Below, in pieces: positions 47,701 through 58,985 of a stretch of 64,000 nucleotides of DNA. A program made the translations under genes and the position numbers. The stretch comes from Reticulitermes lucifugus (taxonomy: Eukaryota; Arthropoda; Insecta; Blattodea; Rhinotermitidae): contig JAKCWW010000145.1 in assembly GCA_026260175.1 (NCBI GenBank), positions 1-64,000 of the forward strand, written 5' to 3'. The notes under the pieces are model-generated. The model was not told where the DNA came from and made no database searches. It was given only the letters and a program-made list of their open reading frames with translations. Numbering within the stretch: position 1 is the stretch's first letter; the number at the start of each line of letters is the position of its first letter.

Positions 47701-50700
47701 TGGATTAAAAAATTGGATATAAATACGTTAACCCTTTAGAGACAAAAATTAACCTCAAACTACACTTGAATATTTTTTCATAACTCACAGCAAACACATA
47801 CTGTCTCGATTATTTCCCACTTTCAGCAGCATATCATTTACAATGAACTACTAATATATTCATCATCACAGCTTTTGACAATAACTAAAAGTAACTTGAA
47901 CTTTCAGAGATTTTGAAATTAAACCCTGTAAAACTGAAAACAAATACGAAATAACCTTGATTTCAGGCTTCCGCGCTGGCTAGCAATCAGTAGGCTGTCA
48001 TCATGCCTACTGATTGCTACCCAGCGCTCACTTTCCATATGAATCTACGTTATAGGTTGCTGGCTTACTTTATTTCCTACTCGTACTCTTGACCCGTGAA
48101 AATGGGACCGATACGTTGTCCCGAAACGTCGGTAAACAAATACCACACGACGCCGCGTAATATACCAGAAGAACGCAGATCTCAAATCTGAAATAAACTG
48201 CGTCAGTCAAAATGGACTCACAATTATACATCCAGTGAGTTAACGTCTTTTTCCATTTCACCATCAACCAATATAATGGTTGTTATATACGTTATCTACT
48301 TGTACAAATATCTGATTATTATTTAACACAACTGCAAATAGAGACACTGATTTATAATATTATGAAAGACAAACTGCTAATAGATTAGCTATCAAGATAC
48401 GTCATAGTTTATCTTCAATAATTATTTTAAATAAGAGAAAGTGTACGAAGTAAAATATGCTAAAACTTCAGGCCTGTAGCTGTTTCTCTCGTTAAAAGTA
48501 TATGTAACGCTGAATCATACGTTCTGATGCGAAACATAATGATATTAAAACGGATCTTAAAGCAATAGGTTGTGAGAGTCTGACATGTACTGAGTTGTCT
48601 CAGAGTGTGGTTCAGTGGCAGATGATTTTGAACACTGAATTGAAACTTCTCGTTATATAAAAGGCGGCGAATTTATTCGCGGTAAAGCGATTATAAGTTT
48701 CCCTGCGACAACATGTGTAGCATTGTTTCTATGATTATATGCTTACGTATATTGAACCACTCTTAATAAACCGTTATACGTGTATACACAGAGTTTAAAT
48801 AACTCCGCTGATCAGAACTTAATTCTGCTCTTCTTCCAGGTTAATTACGACTATCGCGTTACAGTCATGGGATTAGAGATAACTGGAGACCTCATAGCCA
48901 AAGCAGAGGGCCTTCGACTTGCAGTGGATCTGACTGCCGATCTAAGCACTTACAGGACGACGCTTTCGAACCTTAAAGTTCTCAACGCAACGTAAGATAC
49001 ATTATCAACTTAGATTATAATTAATGCTGTTGCTGCCTCCGATGTCGTAATTGTTATTCCTATTCTTATAGCATTGGGTAGTTTGAACTTCGTTAAGAAG
49101 TCACATTGATATTTCCAAACACTACTAAGCCTATAAATTTACACTTTTCCCCAGAGTCACGGGTAGTACGTACCAATAAATAAAGCGTTTGATATAGCAG
49201 ATCGGTACGTACGTTAAAAATCGCTGCGCATCCGTATTTACCTACTTAGTGCCTAGTTCAAAATGGATTGAAGTTCCCTGCGTCTCACACATAGCACATG
49301 TCAAACTAAGCAGTGATATAATATCAAATTGCTTTGCAACAAAATATGTGCATTTCTAACGAAAATTTAAAATTCTTTCAGTAGGCCTATTAAACTTCTG
49401 ATAACAGCCATCTAGTTCTCATATTTTTCAGACCAGTAGGAAATAATAAGAGAAACAATGGTCAACATTACCCTGTATCACTGCATTCTGCATACATGTT
49501 GTCTTGAATGTTTAATTGGTTATCCTTGTGTCGAAAACCGATGTTTTTAGTGTGCGTTGTAGAAATCAGAAATGCATACAGCACTTTATTCGGAACACCT
49601 GAAAGAATGAGGTCGCTTTAGAAACATAGAAGTAGGTCAAGAAAGATATTAAAATAAACTGGATAAAACTGTCTCAGGATAGAATACGGTGAGTGAGCCA
49701 TCGATTTACATAAAAGTTGGGGAATTTCTTGACACGATGAGCTGGTATCAGATTATTAAATAGAAGTCTGCTTTATGCAGTTAATTTTCTTACTGCTACT
49801 CCCAGTAAATATCTACAGAGAATAATAATAATAATATTAACAGTTTTAAAACATCCTATACTTCGAAGGCTTTAATCTGCTTAGTAATAATTTTAGCATC
49901 CTTCTTAAGGTAATTTAATGAACACAAACGCGTTAAAATTATGCATTTTTTGTACATTTCGTAGAGAAGATAATAACTGAAAATCTGTAACTTCCGTGGC
50001 TCTTATATCTAACACTGACTGCTGTAAGTGGTTAGAAGCTTTACTCAATTGCTACTTATGTGTCCAAATAGTAATAAGAATAGGATACAAGAGCTAGTTT
50101 GATGACAAAACTTCAGCTTTAAAAATACGCAATACTAGCAAGCTTAATTATAAGTAACCCATTGACGCCTACGGCTCATCTAAATTGTACGAAAAAATTC
50201 AGTTTGTAACTCAGAGAGAACCCTCTTCTTATCCATTTATAAAGACCAATCGTTTAATACTTCTAGAAAAACAGTCCCTATTTCTTGTAAACATCATACG
50301 AGACACATAAATATAGAGTGTGGGCAAAACACAAGGCTTATGAATGTTACTGCATATGGTACACAAAATTACCATTGGGCTGTAAAACATTAAGCATAAA
50401 TCTACATAATACAGTTTACAGACCCCAAAAGCCTGCACTAAATCTACAGATATGTTTCTAAACAAGTTAGATTTAGCACCTTATGAACATAAGTTTTACA
50501 GTTTAAAATAGTCAACCTGTTATGTCTTTAGGATAAAGAAAAACTTTACATGGAGACTGTTCATGTTCTGTTTACATATAATTCTAGAAGTCTTGGAGGC
50601 GATATAGCTCAGAATTAAGTTCCTCTGACTAGGACCTATCTATCCTGATAATGAATACACTTCGTTCTCCCGAAACGGGGGATCCGATTATCCATTGATG

Positions 50701-51002
50701 CAGCATCTTATCTCATAAGAACAGAAACCTTATTTGCATTTTAATGCTACTGTTTCGTAACACGTTAATCCAGCCTATATACCTTTCAAACACGTTGTTT
50801 AAATCACTGTCTTTTCCTTATCAGCAGCATTGCAATCGAAGTCGAAGGAGGCGGTTCTTTGGACAACATTGTGAATGAAATCGCCGGTCTTGTGAAGCCT
50901 TACTTCGAGAAGGATATTCTCAACTTCGTAGAAGAGAAGATGAGATTAACCCTAGAAGAAGTTCTCGTTGATTTTGACATTCGTGAGATATTTGAACCGT
51001 AA
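44700..51002 (+). CDS. Secreted group 7 allergen-like (TULIP-fold) protein, five exons
   Basis: I join 44700-44785, 46051-46192, 47374-47526, 48840-48991 and 50825-51002. All four introns are GT-AG (1265, 1181, 1313 and 1833 bases; phases 2, 0, 0, 2). The product is about 236 residues. Residues 1-20 form a signal peptide (hydrophobic core after MKP, cleavage likely after VSA). The mature part begins with an amphipathic helix, then LDPLVVPDMEQKFTV, then a block with GWLRHLTTASRYGEAQV, and ends in helices (GGGSLDNIVNEIAGLVKPYF...). This order resembles the group 7 mite allergen (Der p 7-like) family, secreted tubular lipid-binding proteins related to BPI and insect JHBP/takeout. A takeout/JHBP protein is the main alternative, but the two N-terminal cysteines usual there are absent. 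It is probably extracellular and binds a hydrophobic ligand. Exon structure is firm; family assignment is moderately firm. Confidence 0.8.
45395..45945. repeat. 39-bp minisatellite in intron 1 of the group 7-like gene
   Basis: Variants of tatcgatattgttaagtcta cctttcagaatatttatat repeat at 39-bp spacing, best kept at 45600-45840 and more diverged at both ends. The 39-bp period keeps two frames open and gives artefactual repetitive proteins. Confidence 0.9.
46051..46192 (+). CDS. Exon 2 of the group 7-like gene
   Basis: The acceptor is tctattgaag and the donor gtgagt. The frame continues from exon 1 (AG plus G gives Arg) and encodes an amphipathic helix followed by LDPLVVPDMEQKFTV. Confidence 0.8.
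46555..46745 (-). repeat. Dispersed repeat with DVTPC.LVEVY reading (intron 2)
   Basis: The minus strand reads NAAVLWDVTPCLLVEVYQCL and so on. Same family as 213-330. Confidence 0.5.
47374..47526 (+). CDS. Exon 3 of the group 7-like gene
   Basis: The acceptor is ttacattttcag and the donor gtaagt. The 51 codons in phase 0 carry the GWLRHLTTASRYGEAQV block used to suggest the group 7 family. Confidence 0.8.
47973..48027. repeat. 23-bp-arm hairpin, one mismatch, 9-base loop
   Basis: GCGCTGG-c-TAGCAATCAGTAGGC (47973-47995) pairs with GCCTACTGATTGCTA-c-CCAGCGC (48005-48027), with a single C/C mismatch. Confidence 0.9.
47973..48195 (+). mobile_element. Penelope-like copy in intron 3, with strong 5' hairpin
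   Basis: At 48085-48125 it has the motif gacccgtgaaaatgggacc...gtcccgaaacgtcgg, then cacgacgccgcgtaat. Similarity to the copy near 60850-61050 extends upstream over ggctgtcatca and gttgtaggctg-like blocks, so the hairpin at 47973-48027 is probably part of the element. Confidence 0.6.
48840..48991 (+). CDS. Exon 4 of the group 7-like gene
   Basis: The acceptor is ctcttcttccag and the donor gtaaga. It encodes alternating hydrophobic beta-type sequence (VNYDYRVTVMGLEITGDL) and ends in phase 2. Confidence 0.8.
50229..50465 (-). repeat. Dispersed repeat (copy of 33110-33352), intron 4
   Basis: Shares tgtgggcaaaacac..ggcttatgaatgtta and taccattgggc-type DNA with the first copy. Confidence 0.5.
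50825..51002 (+). CDS. Exon 5 of the group 7-like gene, with stop
   Basis: The acceptor is a tandem cagcag (50822-50827). The exon can therefore start at 50825 or 50828, with or without one serine. The frame ends at TAA 51000-51002 after helical sequence ending DIREIFEP. Confidence 0.8.
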
Positions 51003-51035
51003 ATCTGAACAATGTGAACAATGCACCACACCCAA

Positions 51036-51103
51036 AATAAATGTACTCGAATTTCCCAAGAACTGCGCTGGGCAGTGTAGTACAAAAACACCTCGTGAAT
51101 AAA
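51036..51103 (+). terminator. Polyadenylation signals of the group 7-like gene
   Basis: AATAAA occurs at 51036-51041, 34 bases after the stop codon, and again at 51098-51103. Confidence 0.55.
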
Positions 51104-51419
51104 AATAATGTATCGCCAGATTGTTTAAAATTTACACATTTTCAGCAATGTTACAAGTATTACACACCTTCACGTATCATGTTACGGTACATGTGTACTG
51201 CACTCGATCATTCTTATTGATCTATGTCAATTTGTTGTCACTGTTTTAGACCCTGCTTGTCGGATTAAGTAAGTGAATAAAGGAATTACATGGGAATTAG
51301 GAGATTGAAAGTTCACTTCCAGTGGATTAAATTTGTTCTGGAAAACATGAAGTTATGGCAGTAGTGTTGATTACGGCGCTTCTGAGGAGCCTTCTGCATT
51401 CATCTTCAGTGTCTAAGCA

Positions 51420-51545
51420 GTGTATAGAGTGACGACTGTTTAGACCCTGAAGACTAAGGCAGCAAACTTATCCAAACGTCGGTAGCCATTTATCAAACGG
51501 CAATACGTCATATCCCAGAAAACCCGAAGTTCGATTCAGTGCTGT
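51420..51545 (+). repeat. Penelope-like copy, degenerate hammerhead
   Basis: gaccCTGAAGAct at about 51452-51464 keeps the hammerhead CTGAAGA, followed by ccaaacgtcggtagcc where GAAAC has become CAAAC. The downstream tatcccagaa fits the family. Confidence 0.5.
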
Positions 51546-52195
51546 ACAATATTGGTCAGGGGCATCCGCGAATCGATATTCTGAGACCCCTCTTATTACC
51601 GGCGAAGGTACTCCCAAATCTCTCAGAATACAGCCTTCTACCACTAGGGCGGAATTTATTCCGAAAGGACCAACAATAAATTATAGTATTCTGTTTGTTG
51701 GAGAGGCCCTAGCGCCGCGAGGTCTGCGAGGGCCTCATCCACACCACAGCTTTAAATTATTTTGTTTCTTAAAAGAAGCAAGAGGAAAAAAAGTTTAATA
51801 TACAGGTAACGAAAAGAAATTAAGAGCAAAGAGGGGGATGTGTGCCACCATTATATTTATATTATCATCTCGTGCGGTACAATGTAACTATACATATTTG
51901 TTGTCTATGAATCTAGAAAAGCTGGAAAGCAATAAATGATAACGATAATAATTCAATCTAATTCTTTGCTATTAATGTGCTGGCACAACATCCGTAAGGC
52001 CAATTACAGCGACAGCACAGGAAAAGAGTAAAAGCACACAAATAACAATCAACAAAGGCAAACACATAGGAAAGATATAGTATGAAATAACATCTAGAAA
52101 ACAGCTTCAATAGTATTATAATTATTAAAGTAAAAACTGTTAAAAGAAGTTTGTTCCTGAATGTATTGACAGTAATACTAATAATTCAATTGCAT

Positions 52196-52222
52196 ATAAT
52201 AATAATAATAATAATAATAATG
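52196..52222. repeat. (AAT)n microsatellite
   Basis: Nine or so uninterrupted triplets. Confidence 0.9.
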
Positions 52223-52967
52223 TTACGATAAAATGAAGCAGAATGATATGGTCTGGACATGAAGCACGAAAACATAAATTATAAGTGCATACAAAATCCA
52301 GTAGTAAAATTGAAATATATACGCCACTTTGTAGACCTAAGCATAGATGTGAGGATAAAATTAAAATGCATCTTATTGAAGCATGGTGTTTTGGACTCAA
52401 GTGACTCAGACTAGACCTAGCGTTTAATGGCGGACTTTGTAAACACAGTAATAGACGTTTTGGCTTGTAAATAGCAAGGAATTGCCCGATCATCTCAATA
52501 AAACGGAAATGTTTAGGATGTTCCTGTGCCATGAAGTTAATAGCTTCAAAAATATGATTATCCGAGCGCGATGGACAATTAACTCAAACGCAAGTCTAAC
52601 ATTTATGCACCGATTTCAGTATGGAGCCATAAACATGACAGTTAATATCTTGACATTTCAAATATTATAATCCCTTGTGCCATATTCTGCTTACGTACAC
52701 CACTGATGCTGAAGCTGGCTCAATATTCCTGTGTCAACATCTTCTCCAATGCAGACGCTCTACATCGCTGGATATTTGTTTCATAAAGCAACTTTTCATT
52801 ATCACTGCCTTCTGTGACTAATAAGACTAAGTAAACGAACAGTAGAACTGCTTCTAAATGAACTTTGCACTAGTACACTCACACACACATCATAGTTTCT
52901 TTCTAATGTTGCAGCAAGACAGAACAGTCTTCAGTCACACAATATAAATTAATACTTAGGTAGATTT

Positions 52968-53218
52968 TTTTTCAATGGCTCAACAGCCCCTTGGGGGCCT
53001 AGGCCGCCTCATTTGTCGAGGCTTCACGATCAGACTTTTAGACACCCCACACTCGATAGGACTCCTCTAGACGAGGGACCAACCCGTCGCCGAGACCTCT
53101 ACCTCACAACACTCACAAGAGACAGACATCCATGCCCCCGGTGGGATTCAAACCCACAATCCCAGTAATAGAGCGGCCGTAAACCCACGCCTTAGACCGT
53201 GTGGACACTGGGATCGGC
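52968..53218 (-). repeat. SINE family 2 copy
   Basis: The minus-strand head is tgtccacacggtctaaggcg, with a B box (gggtttgaatccc) at about 53144-53156. The body ends in ggggctgttgagccattg and a short A-rich tail. Confidence 0.85.
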
Positions 53219-53474
53219 GACTTAGTTAGTATAGAAAAGGAAATTGTGGGGACAAAACTTACTTCACTTGTTCTCCTTTTACTATTTCAGTACGGTAAGT
53301 AGTATAATGAGTTGTTTCTTCCGTGTTCCTACTCCACTCAAGTAAACTAAAACGAAATTTATAGTCTCTTATATCTGTAATTGTAGAGAGATAAACCGTA
53401 AAAGTAAAGGCAAATGTAACACTTTCCCTTTCCACGAAGGCATACATGTAGAGGCAGAAGAAATACAGCTCCAC

Positions 53475-53698
53475 GCAATCTTAACCTCTCCACTAGATGG
53501 AGATGAGTTTTCAGCTTCACTCCTCGGCCCCAGGAAGAACCCTGGTACCCATAAAATTGGAGAATGAGTGGGCCGCAGAGCCGGTCTTAACATTTTGGAG
53601 AAGAGAAAAATCACTTACCCCTACTGGGATTCGAACCCTGTTCAGGCCTTAGCCTAGTCCGTATACCAAGTACGCTACCCCGACTCACAGCATTTATG
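53475..53698 (-). repeat. SINE family 1 copy
   Basis: The minus strand has a canonical B box GGTTCGAATCC (53627-53637), an A-box region (gggtagcgtacttggtatac) and the family body up to ctcatctccatctagtgg. Confidence 0.85.
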
Positions 53699-53856
53699 AG
53701 TACGTCTGTATCTATGTCCATACAAAATTGGTATTTATCAATCCAACTATCCATTAATTAAACTAAAATTACGTAAATACATATCTTAAACGATCCCCAA
53801 TTTTTATTACACTTTACGAAAATTTCCCATAACACAAGACGTATATACAGACATTA

Positions 53857-53879
53857 TATGTATATATATATATATATAT
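53857..53879. repeat. (TA)n microsatellite
   Basis: An uninterrupted TA run. Confidence 0.85.
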
Positions 53880-53884
53880 CGAAG

Positions 53885-55720
53885 GTATATTAAAACAAAA
53901 TTCTAATTGCTAGATTAATCGGATCTTGTACTTAACCCACCTTTAGATTTCGCGCTGAGTAAATTTGGCAGGTAAAGTGGGTATGTTCCTTTTACCACTT
54001 TTCATGGGAATACATCGGCTGATTCAAAAGTGTTTTAAGGGGGGAGAAACAGAACACCAAGCCCTGTTTCCGTATAAAATACGCCAAGCATGGCAAAACC
54101 AATGTAAATGTTGTCAAATAAGTTCAAAATCTGTTTGCAGGGTACGGAGAGCACGTGATTCTAGAACAGGAATACTATAAGGACTGCAGCATTTCTGATA
54201 GATTCTGGGCATAAATCCAGTGACGTTGTTCAATTGATTAGAAGTAAAATGCGCAGGTTAAAATTTCGAGTGGCAGTTCTTAGGCTCAAACATACATTCA
54301 TATTTATTTATAATATCATATTTATCATAATATTTATCTATACGTCAGCCCGGGATTTTCTTAATATCAGCTGCACTTAAATAATCTTACTGTTTTTTAT
54401 TTTGATTGTTATATGAATTAGTCATACATTCTACGCCCCTTCACCGATAGTCCACCATTCTATTTATCACAGTGACGTCAGATACTAATCTTGTTTGGCT
54501 CGTTCGCAAGGAAAGATGGCAAAAATGCATCTACTGGGTTCGGATGTATGTCTCTCCGCATGTAAAAACTTTAAATCGCTAAAGAGATGTTCAAGAAATC
54601 TTACGATTTGGAATCTCCATTTTCTTTACAATTACAAAAAAATATTGGACACATAGCTTAAAGACCTTCAGGTGGTTCTGCGGGCATCTTGAGAGAAACT
54701 AACACGTGACTAGTCCAACGTTTATCTGTGCGACAAACATGTCCATGACATTTTGTGTAGGTTGTACGGGTTTTAAAAGGAAAATAAATATACATTTTGC
54801 TCCATGTAAAAATCCATTTTGTATCTCACAGAGAGCTTAATGTGCTTCCATAGACATATCGGCAGGTTAATGCTGTACAGGAAAGTAATGGTTGTTTGTG
54901 AGAATCAAACGGGACAGATAAATACACCAGGTGGGTAAAATTCAAAGTCTGAGTGTTAAACTTTCGGTACATATATAGAGCGTTGCATTAATCTTGACGG
55001 TACCACGACAGCTGTTGCTACAGCTGTATCGCATATGAAGCGTCTGTCCGCAGGGAATTTTTCGTCATTACTTACCCTATAGTTCAAGTTACCTTATTTC
55101 ATGGAAGAATGGAGATGCCGCCCTCCAACATCTAAGCAGACCTCCCAGGTTCTGAAAATATTTCTCGGTCAACGCTACGGCACTTTTTTAAAATACTGGC
55201 AATGTCTTTCAGAATATTGTCTTTCTGTCCTTGCAAATCATGTATAGTGTCTTACATTTCTTCGCACGGTGTCAGGATTAATTTAACTTCTGTATGTTGT
55301 TCTTTTACATGCATTGCTTACGCGGGTATTTTGTACAAAAATCAGCGATTTTTCTTTCCCATCACACAACGACGTACTTTGCAGAAGTACTGCAAATGAA
55401 TATTCTTTGCCCAACAAAAACACATGTGAGAAGAAATCACCTCCTCTATATTGGAGACTTCACGCAAAACTGAGCCAGAATCTGACGTTGCAGGGTAGGT
55501 AAAATTACGTAAAAGCGGCCATCACGCATTGCGCTACCGTTCTTGTATTTCGTTATGCTCGGAGAGACGATTGACGAACTACGCTAAACACTAGGTTTTA
55601 AAGCATGAATGTCGTACCTGCTGGTTATACAGCACTCACGGAAGGCAGCAGAATGTCATAGAAACTTTCTTTGCGGAAAAAACGACCCTTAGAATATTTA
55701 AAAGTTATCCTTGCGCACGC
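53885..55720. other. Stretch without recognisable gene
   Basis: Short open frames at 53965, 55202 and 55314 are unrecognised and overlap nothing conserved. Confidence 0.55.
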
Positions 55721-55724
55721 CATG

Positions 55725-55945
55725 AAGTCATATAGAGAGAGTGGAAGTATACCTCCAATAATTCTTAACGTCTCAATTCGATTCAGGTGAGTCATCAGCC
55801 TCCCACCCCCCAGCACTTTACCCTTGGGGAAGGAGTCCCCGGTACCCCTTGAATATAAGCCTGGATGGGCTTCAGAGCTGGTCTGTGCATTTTTAGAAAA
55901 AAGAAAACCCTCTTTCATTGCCGCGAGTACGCTATCCCGGCTTAT
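55725..55945 (-). repeat. SINE family 1 copy
   Basis: The minus-strand head reads aagccgggatagcgtactcg. The body has ccaggcttatattcaagggg, and the tail region carries cctccaataattc. The B box is lost. Confidence 0.65.
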
Positions 55946-56571
55946 TCTTTCAAGACTGTATATTTATATGTTTAGTGTTTAATTCCGAACTTTTATGCAG
56001 AGCTTCCCACGGGTCAAAATAATGCAGGTCTAAGTCCGTAGTCGATACGGGCCTTAGCCGTTTTATATTTTAAAGTCGTAGTATAAGATGTTTTGTGTAC
56101 ATGTTTGCGTTATAAAAACCTCATATCAGTAAAAACAGACATGGAAATTTGGGATGTAAATGTGTCAAAAGGGAGTTCATCGTTCAACAGTTTTTTGAGT
56201 TGGGGAGAGGTGGTGGAAGGGTTGGGACAGGAGAATGACACAGAGCTAGCTGTAACTCGCAATATGCTGTTCACTTTTCCTTACAGAGCGCCGGATGTTG
56301 GGCCTTGCAACACTTCCCGTTTTATAAAATATAACGGGATTTTCAGTTGAAAATATTTACATAATAAATCCAAACTGTTGAAGCCTGTACACTATACATT
56401 CAACGTAACGTACTTCATACAGGCCGTCCTCGACTTAGCACTGTCCGGAACAACATTGTATCTCTGTCACCACTGACAAGCTTTAGTCACCAAATGTTCG
56501 ATGTACTTTGCTGGGACTCGTATTAACGTGTTATTCGCTCGCAGCTGGCGACACCTTCAACGGCTAGATTT

Positions 56572-56950
56572 ATGTTGTTGTTGTTGTTGTTTTTGGTTTT
56601 GCTGCTGCATCAGGTGTTGTTGTTGTTGTTTTTTGTTTTGCTGCTGCATCAGGTGTTGTTGTTTTTGGTTTTGCTGCTGCAGCAGGCGTTGTTATTGTTG
56701 TTTTTGGTTTTGCTGCTGCAGCAGGTGTTGTTGTTGAAGTTTTTGGTTTTGATGTTGCAGCAGGTGTTGTTTTTTATTGTTTTTGGTTTTGGATTTGCTG
56801 CTGCAGCAGGTGTTGTTTTTTGTTTTTGTTTTGATGCTGCAGCAGGAGTTATTTATTTTTGGTTTTTCTATTGCAGCAGGTGTTGTTTTTTTTTGTTTTG
56901 GTGCTGCAGCAGGTGTTGTTGTTCTTGTTGTTTCTGCTGCTGCTGCTGTT
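56572..56950. repeat. CTG/TTG-rich imperfect minisatellite
   Basis: The core ctgctgcagcaggtgttgtt recurs about nine times at 36-50-base spacing, joined by ttgttttt runs. Low complexity gives long Leu/Cys/Phe frames with no biological look. Confidence 0.9.
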
Positions 56951-57094
56951 CCGTTGTAGGTTGTTTCGCTCTACGCTGCGACTCAAGAACAGAACGTCAA
57001 CGATAAATGAGACCTTAAGGTAACCAGAGTCATAAAAACACATTAGGTAAAGCTGTCCCTGTGCTTAATTAAAAAATGTTACACGAAGGAGCAC

Positions 57095-57340
57095 GGCGGG
57101 AAGGGGTTGAGATGTAGCTACATTCCTACTTCAGTTTCTCACTAGATGCAGACAAGTGTTCGGCTTCACGGCCCGGTCGCGTTATGCCGGGAAATAATCC
57201 GCTGTACACATTGGTCAGAAGACACAGCGCCCCTTAGAGCTGGTTTAAATGCTTCGGAGAATAAAAATATCCGGTTTATTCCGGTAACAGAAACCTGATT
57301 CATTCGTCATCGAGCCCCTGACGTGGTCACTCTGGCAACT
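57095..57340 (-). repeat. SINE family 1 copy
   Basis: The minus strand has ttgccagagtgaccacgtca (head), then the ccggaataaac and ctagtgagaaactgaagtag blocks. It directly abuts a family-2 SINE in the same orientation. Confidence 0.65.
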
Positions 57341-57606
57341 AGGGTTTTTTTTTGTAGCGCAACAGCCAAACTCGGGCCTAGGTCACCTTCTTGTTGACTT
57401 TTCTAGATCACACATAATTAGACACGCATACACACACACTAAGTAGGACTCTCGGAACGAAAGATCAGCTCGTAGCAGAGGCCACTACCGACACAACACA
57501 ACCAACATAACCAATCAACACCCATGCCGCGGTAGGATTTGAACCCGAGATCCCAGCAATCAAGCGCCTGCAGACCTACGCCATAGACCGCAGGGCCACC
57601 GAGATA
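57340..57606 (-). repeat. SINE family 2 copy
   Basis: The minus-strand head is ggtggccctgcggtctatgg. The B box is gggttcaaatcc and the body (gagtcctacttagtgtgtgt) is diverged. Confidence 0.75.
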
Positions 57607-57689
57607 AGTTATCCAGGCATATTATTACTAAAACCGTGGAAGATCCCGCATTGAGAAGCCGAGCCGTTTATCCGATCCACAAATTGCCA

Positions 57690-57900
57690 GCCTTTTACGG
57701 AGTCCGGAATTTCATTACAGTGTTCATAACAGCGAGCTCCTGCTTTCTATCACACTTTCACATCCTAATTTTTACAGTCCATTTCAGTATGATCACCATT
57801 CGACTAATATGTTTCCCAAATGATAACTTCGTTTCTTGTTCTTGTACCTATTTCCCATTCCCTGTGGGTGCTTGCAACCATATCCTGCCTCTGTCGTCCT
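57690..57900 (-). repeat. Non-LTR reverse-transcriptase 3' tail
   Basis: The minus strand carries ggcgggct-like and cggactccgtaaaaggctgg blocks equivalent to the tails at 440-650 and 63735-64000. Confidence 0.5.
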
Positions 57901-58734
57901 CCATGATTACGTCACTCCAACAACAGACCCTACGTACAGAACAGCACAAATTATGCAGCTTCTCTTTACGCAATATAACCTACCCTATCACTTCCTCCGC
58001 TCACATCCAAATACGTTCTTTACAGTTGTTCCCAAACACCCCAATCATTACCATGGTTATTACTGTCACTCCATCAATCATACTGCATGTCACTGTGGTA
58101 TTGTATTATCCATTAATACATATATCACGGTATTAAAATGTACTCATTACAATAATGTTCATTTTTTTCCCTTGAATTAACTTTGGTTTTTTAATTACAT
58201 AACTGTAATGTTTTATCTCTTTTGTTATCTTTTGTCCTGGCTTTGCTATTAATTTAATTACGTTAATATTAGTCACGCTGTTTGTTACCTAGTGTGTTAT
58301 GTACTTTTTCCCGTTTCTGCCTGATTTTGTGTGGGTTATTTTATGTATTTTACGTTCCTGTGCTCTCTCTGTCACTGGCTTTACGGATATGCCAGTACAT
58401 TAATAAAAAAGTGCAGCAATTCATCTAAATTTTAGTGCCTCTCTTGTTTATGACCTGATAGGTCATATACTTACTAATCAGACCCTGGTTGACAAATATT
58501 ATAAAATAAGAATTGTATAAGTAAGTATGTGTATTATAAATTGGAGAAAGAACATAATTTTCCAGATGCTCTCTGCAATTTTACGTAACTCAGTGACCTT
58601 GCAAATATTTATATCTGATAAAAGCGTTACCCTATCAGTACGTCAGTACACACACTGTCCAATGTTAGGATAATCAGTGCATATCGAAACGTAAAGAATG
58701 TGGAAGGAAGCGTAGTCGCAGTTTCATGTACGTC

Positions 58735-58985
58735 TTCTCATTTGCCCGAAAGGACTGAAAAAAACCACACAAAACCTGTCATGATAGCCGAATTCTGGGC
58801 CGGCTTTGAACCCAGTATCTCCCGAATACCACCCATTTGACTTCGATACTCAATAAATTTTTCATCCGGATAATTAAAATGTTTAGGTTTTCGCTCTTCA
58901 GGGATGTTACGCAGCGTAACACCCCAGAAGAGCGAATGCCTCAAATAAACCGCGGCGGTAGCCTAAAATCTCTCAATCAACAGTT
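58735..58985 (+). repeat. Repeat sharing the Penelope-like 3' end, with hairpin
   Basis: It ends cgcggcggtagcctaaaatc, the 3' terminus of the 13580 and 41209 insertions. Upstream is the 43-base hairpin at 58892-58934 and, on the minus strand, a tRNA-like gggttcaaagccg stretch near 58803. Confidence 0.5.
58892..58934. repeat. 43-base near-perfect hairpin
   Basis: CGCTCTTC-a-GGG-a-TGTTACGC faces GCGTAACA-c-CCC-a-GAAGAGCG, with two mismatches and almost no loop. Confidence 0.85.

Noticed and set aside
56572-57006. 144-residue Leu/Phe-rich and 78-residue Cys-rich frames
   Set aside because: Low-complexity CTG/TTG minisatellite; several frames stay open for the same reason.
57636-58136. 166-residue plus-strand frame
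   Set aside because: Its first part is antisense to a reverse-transcriptase tail and the rest shows no domain, signal peptide or conserved motif.
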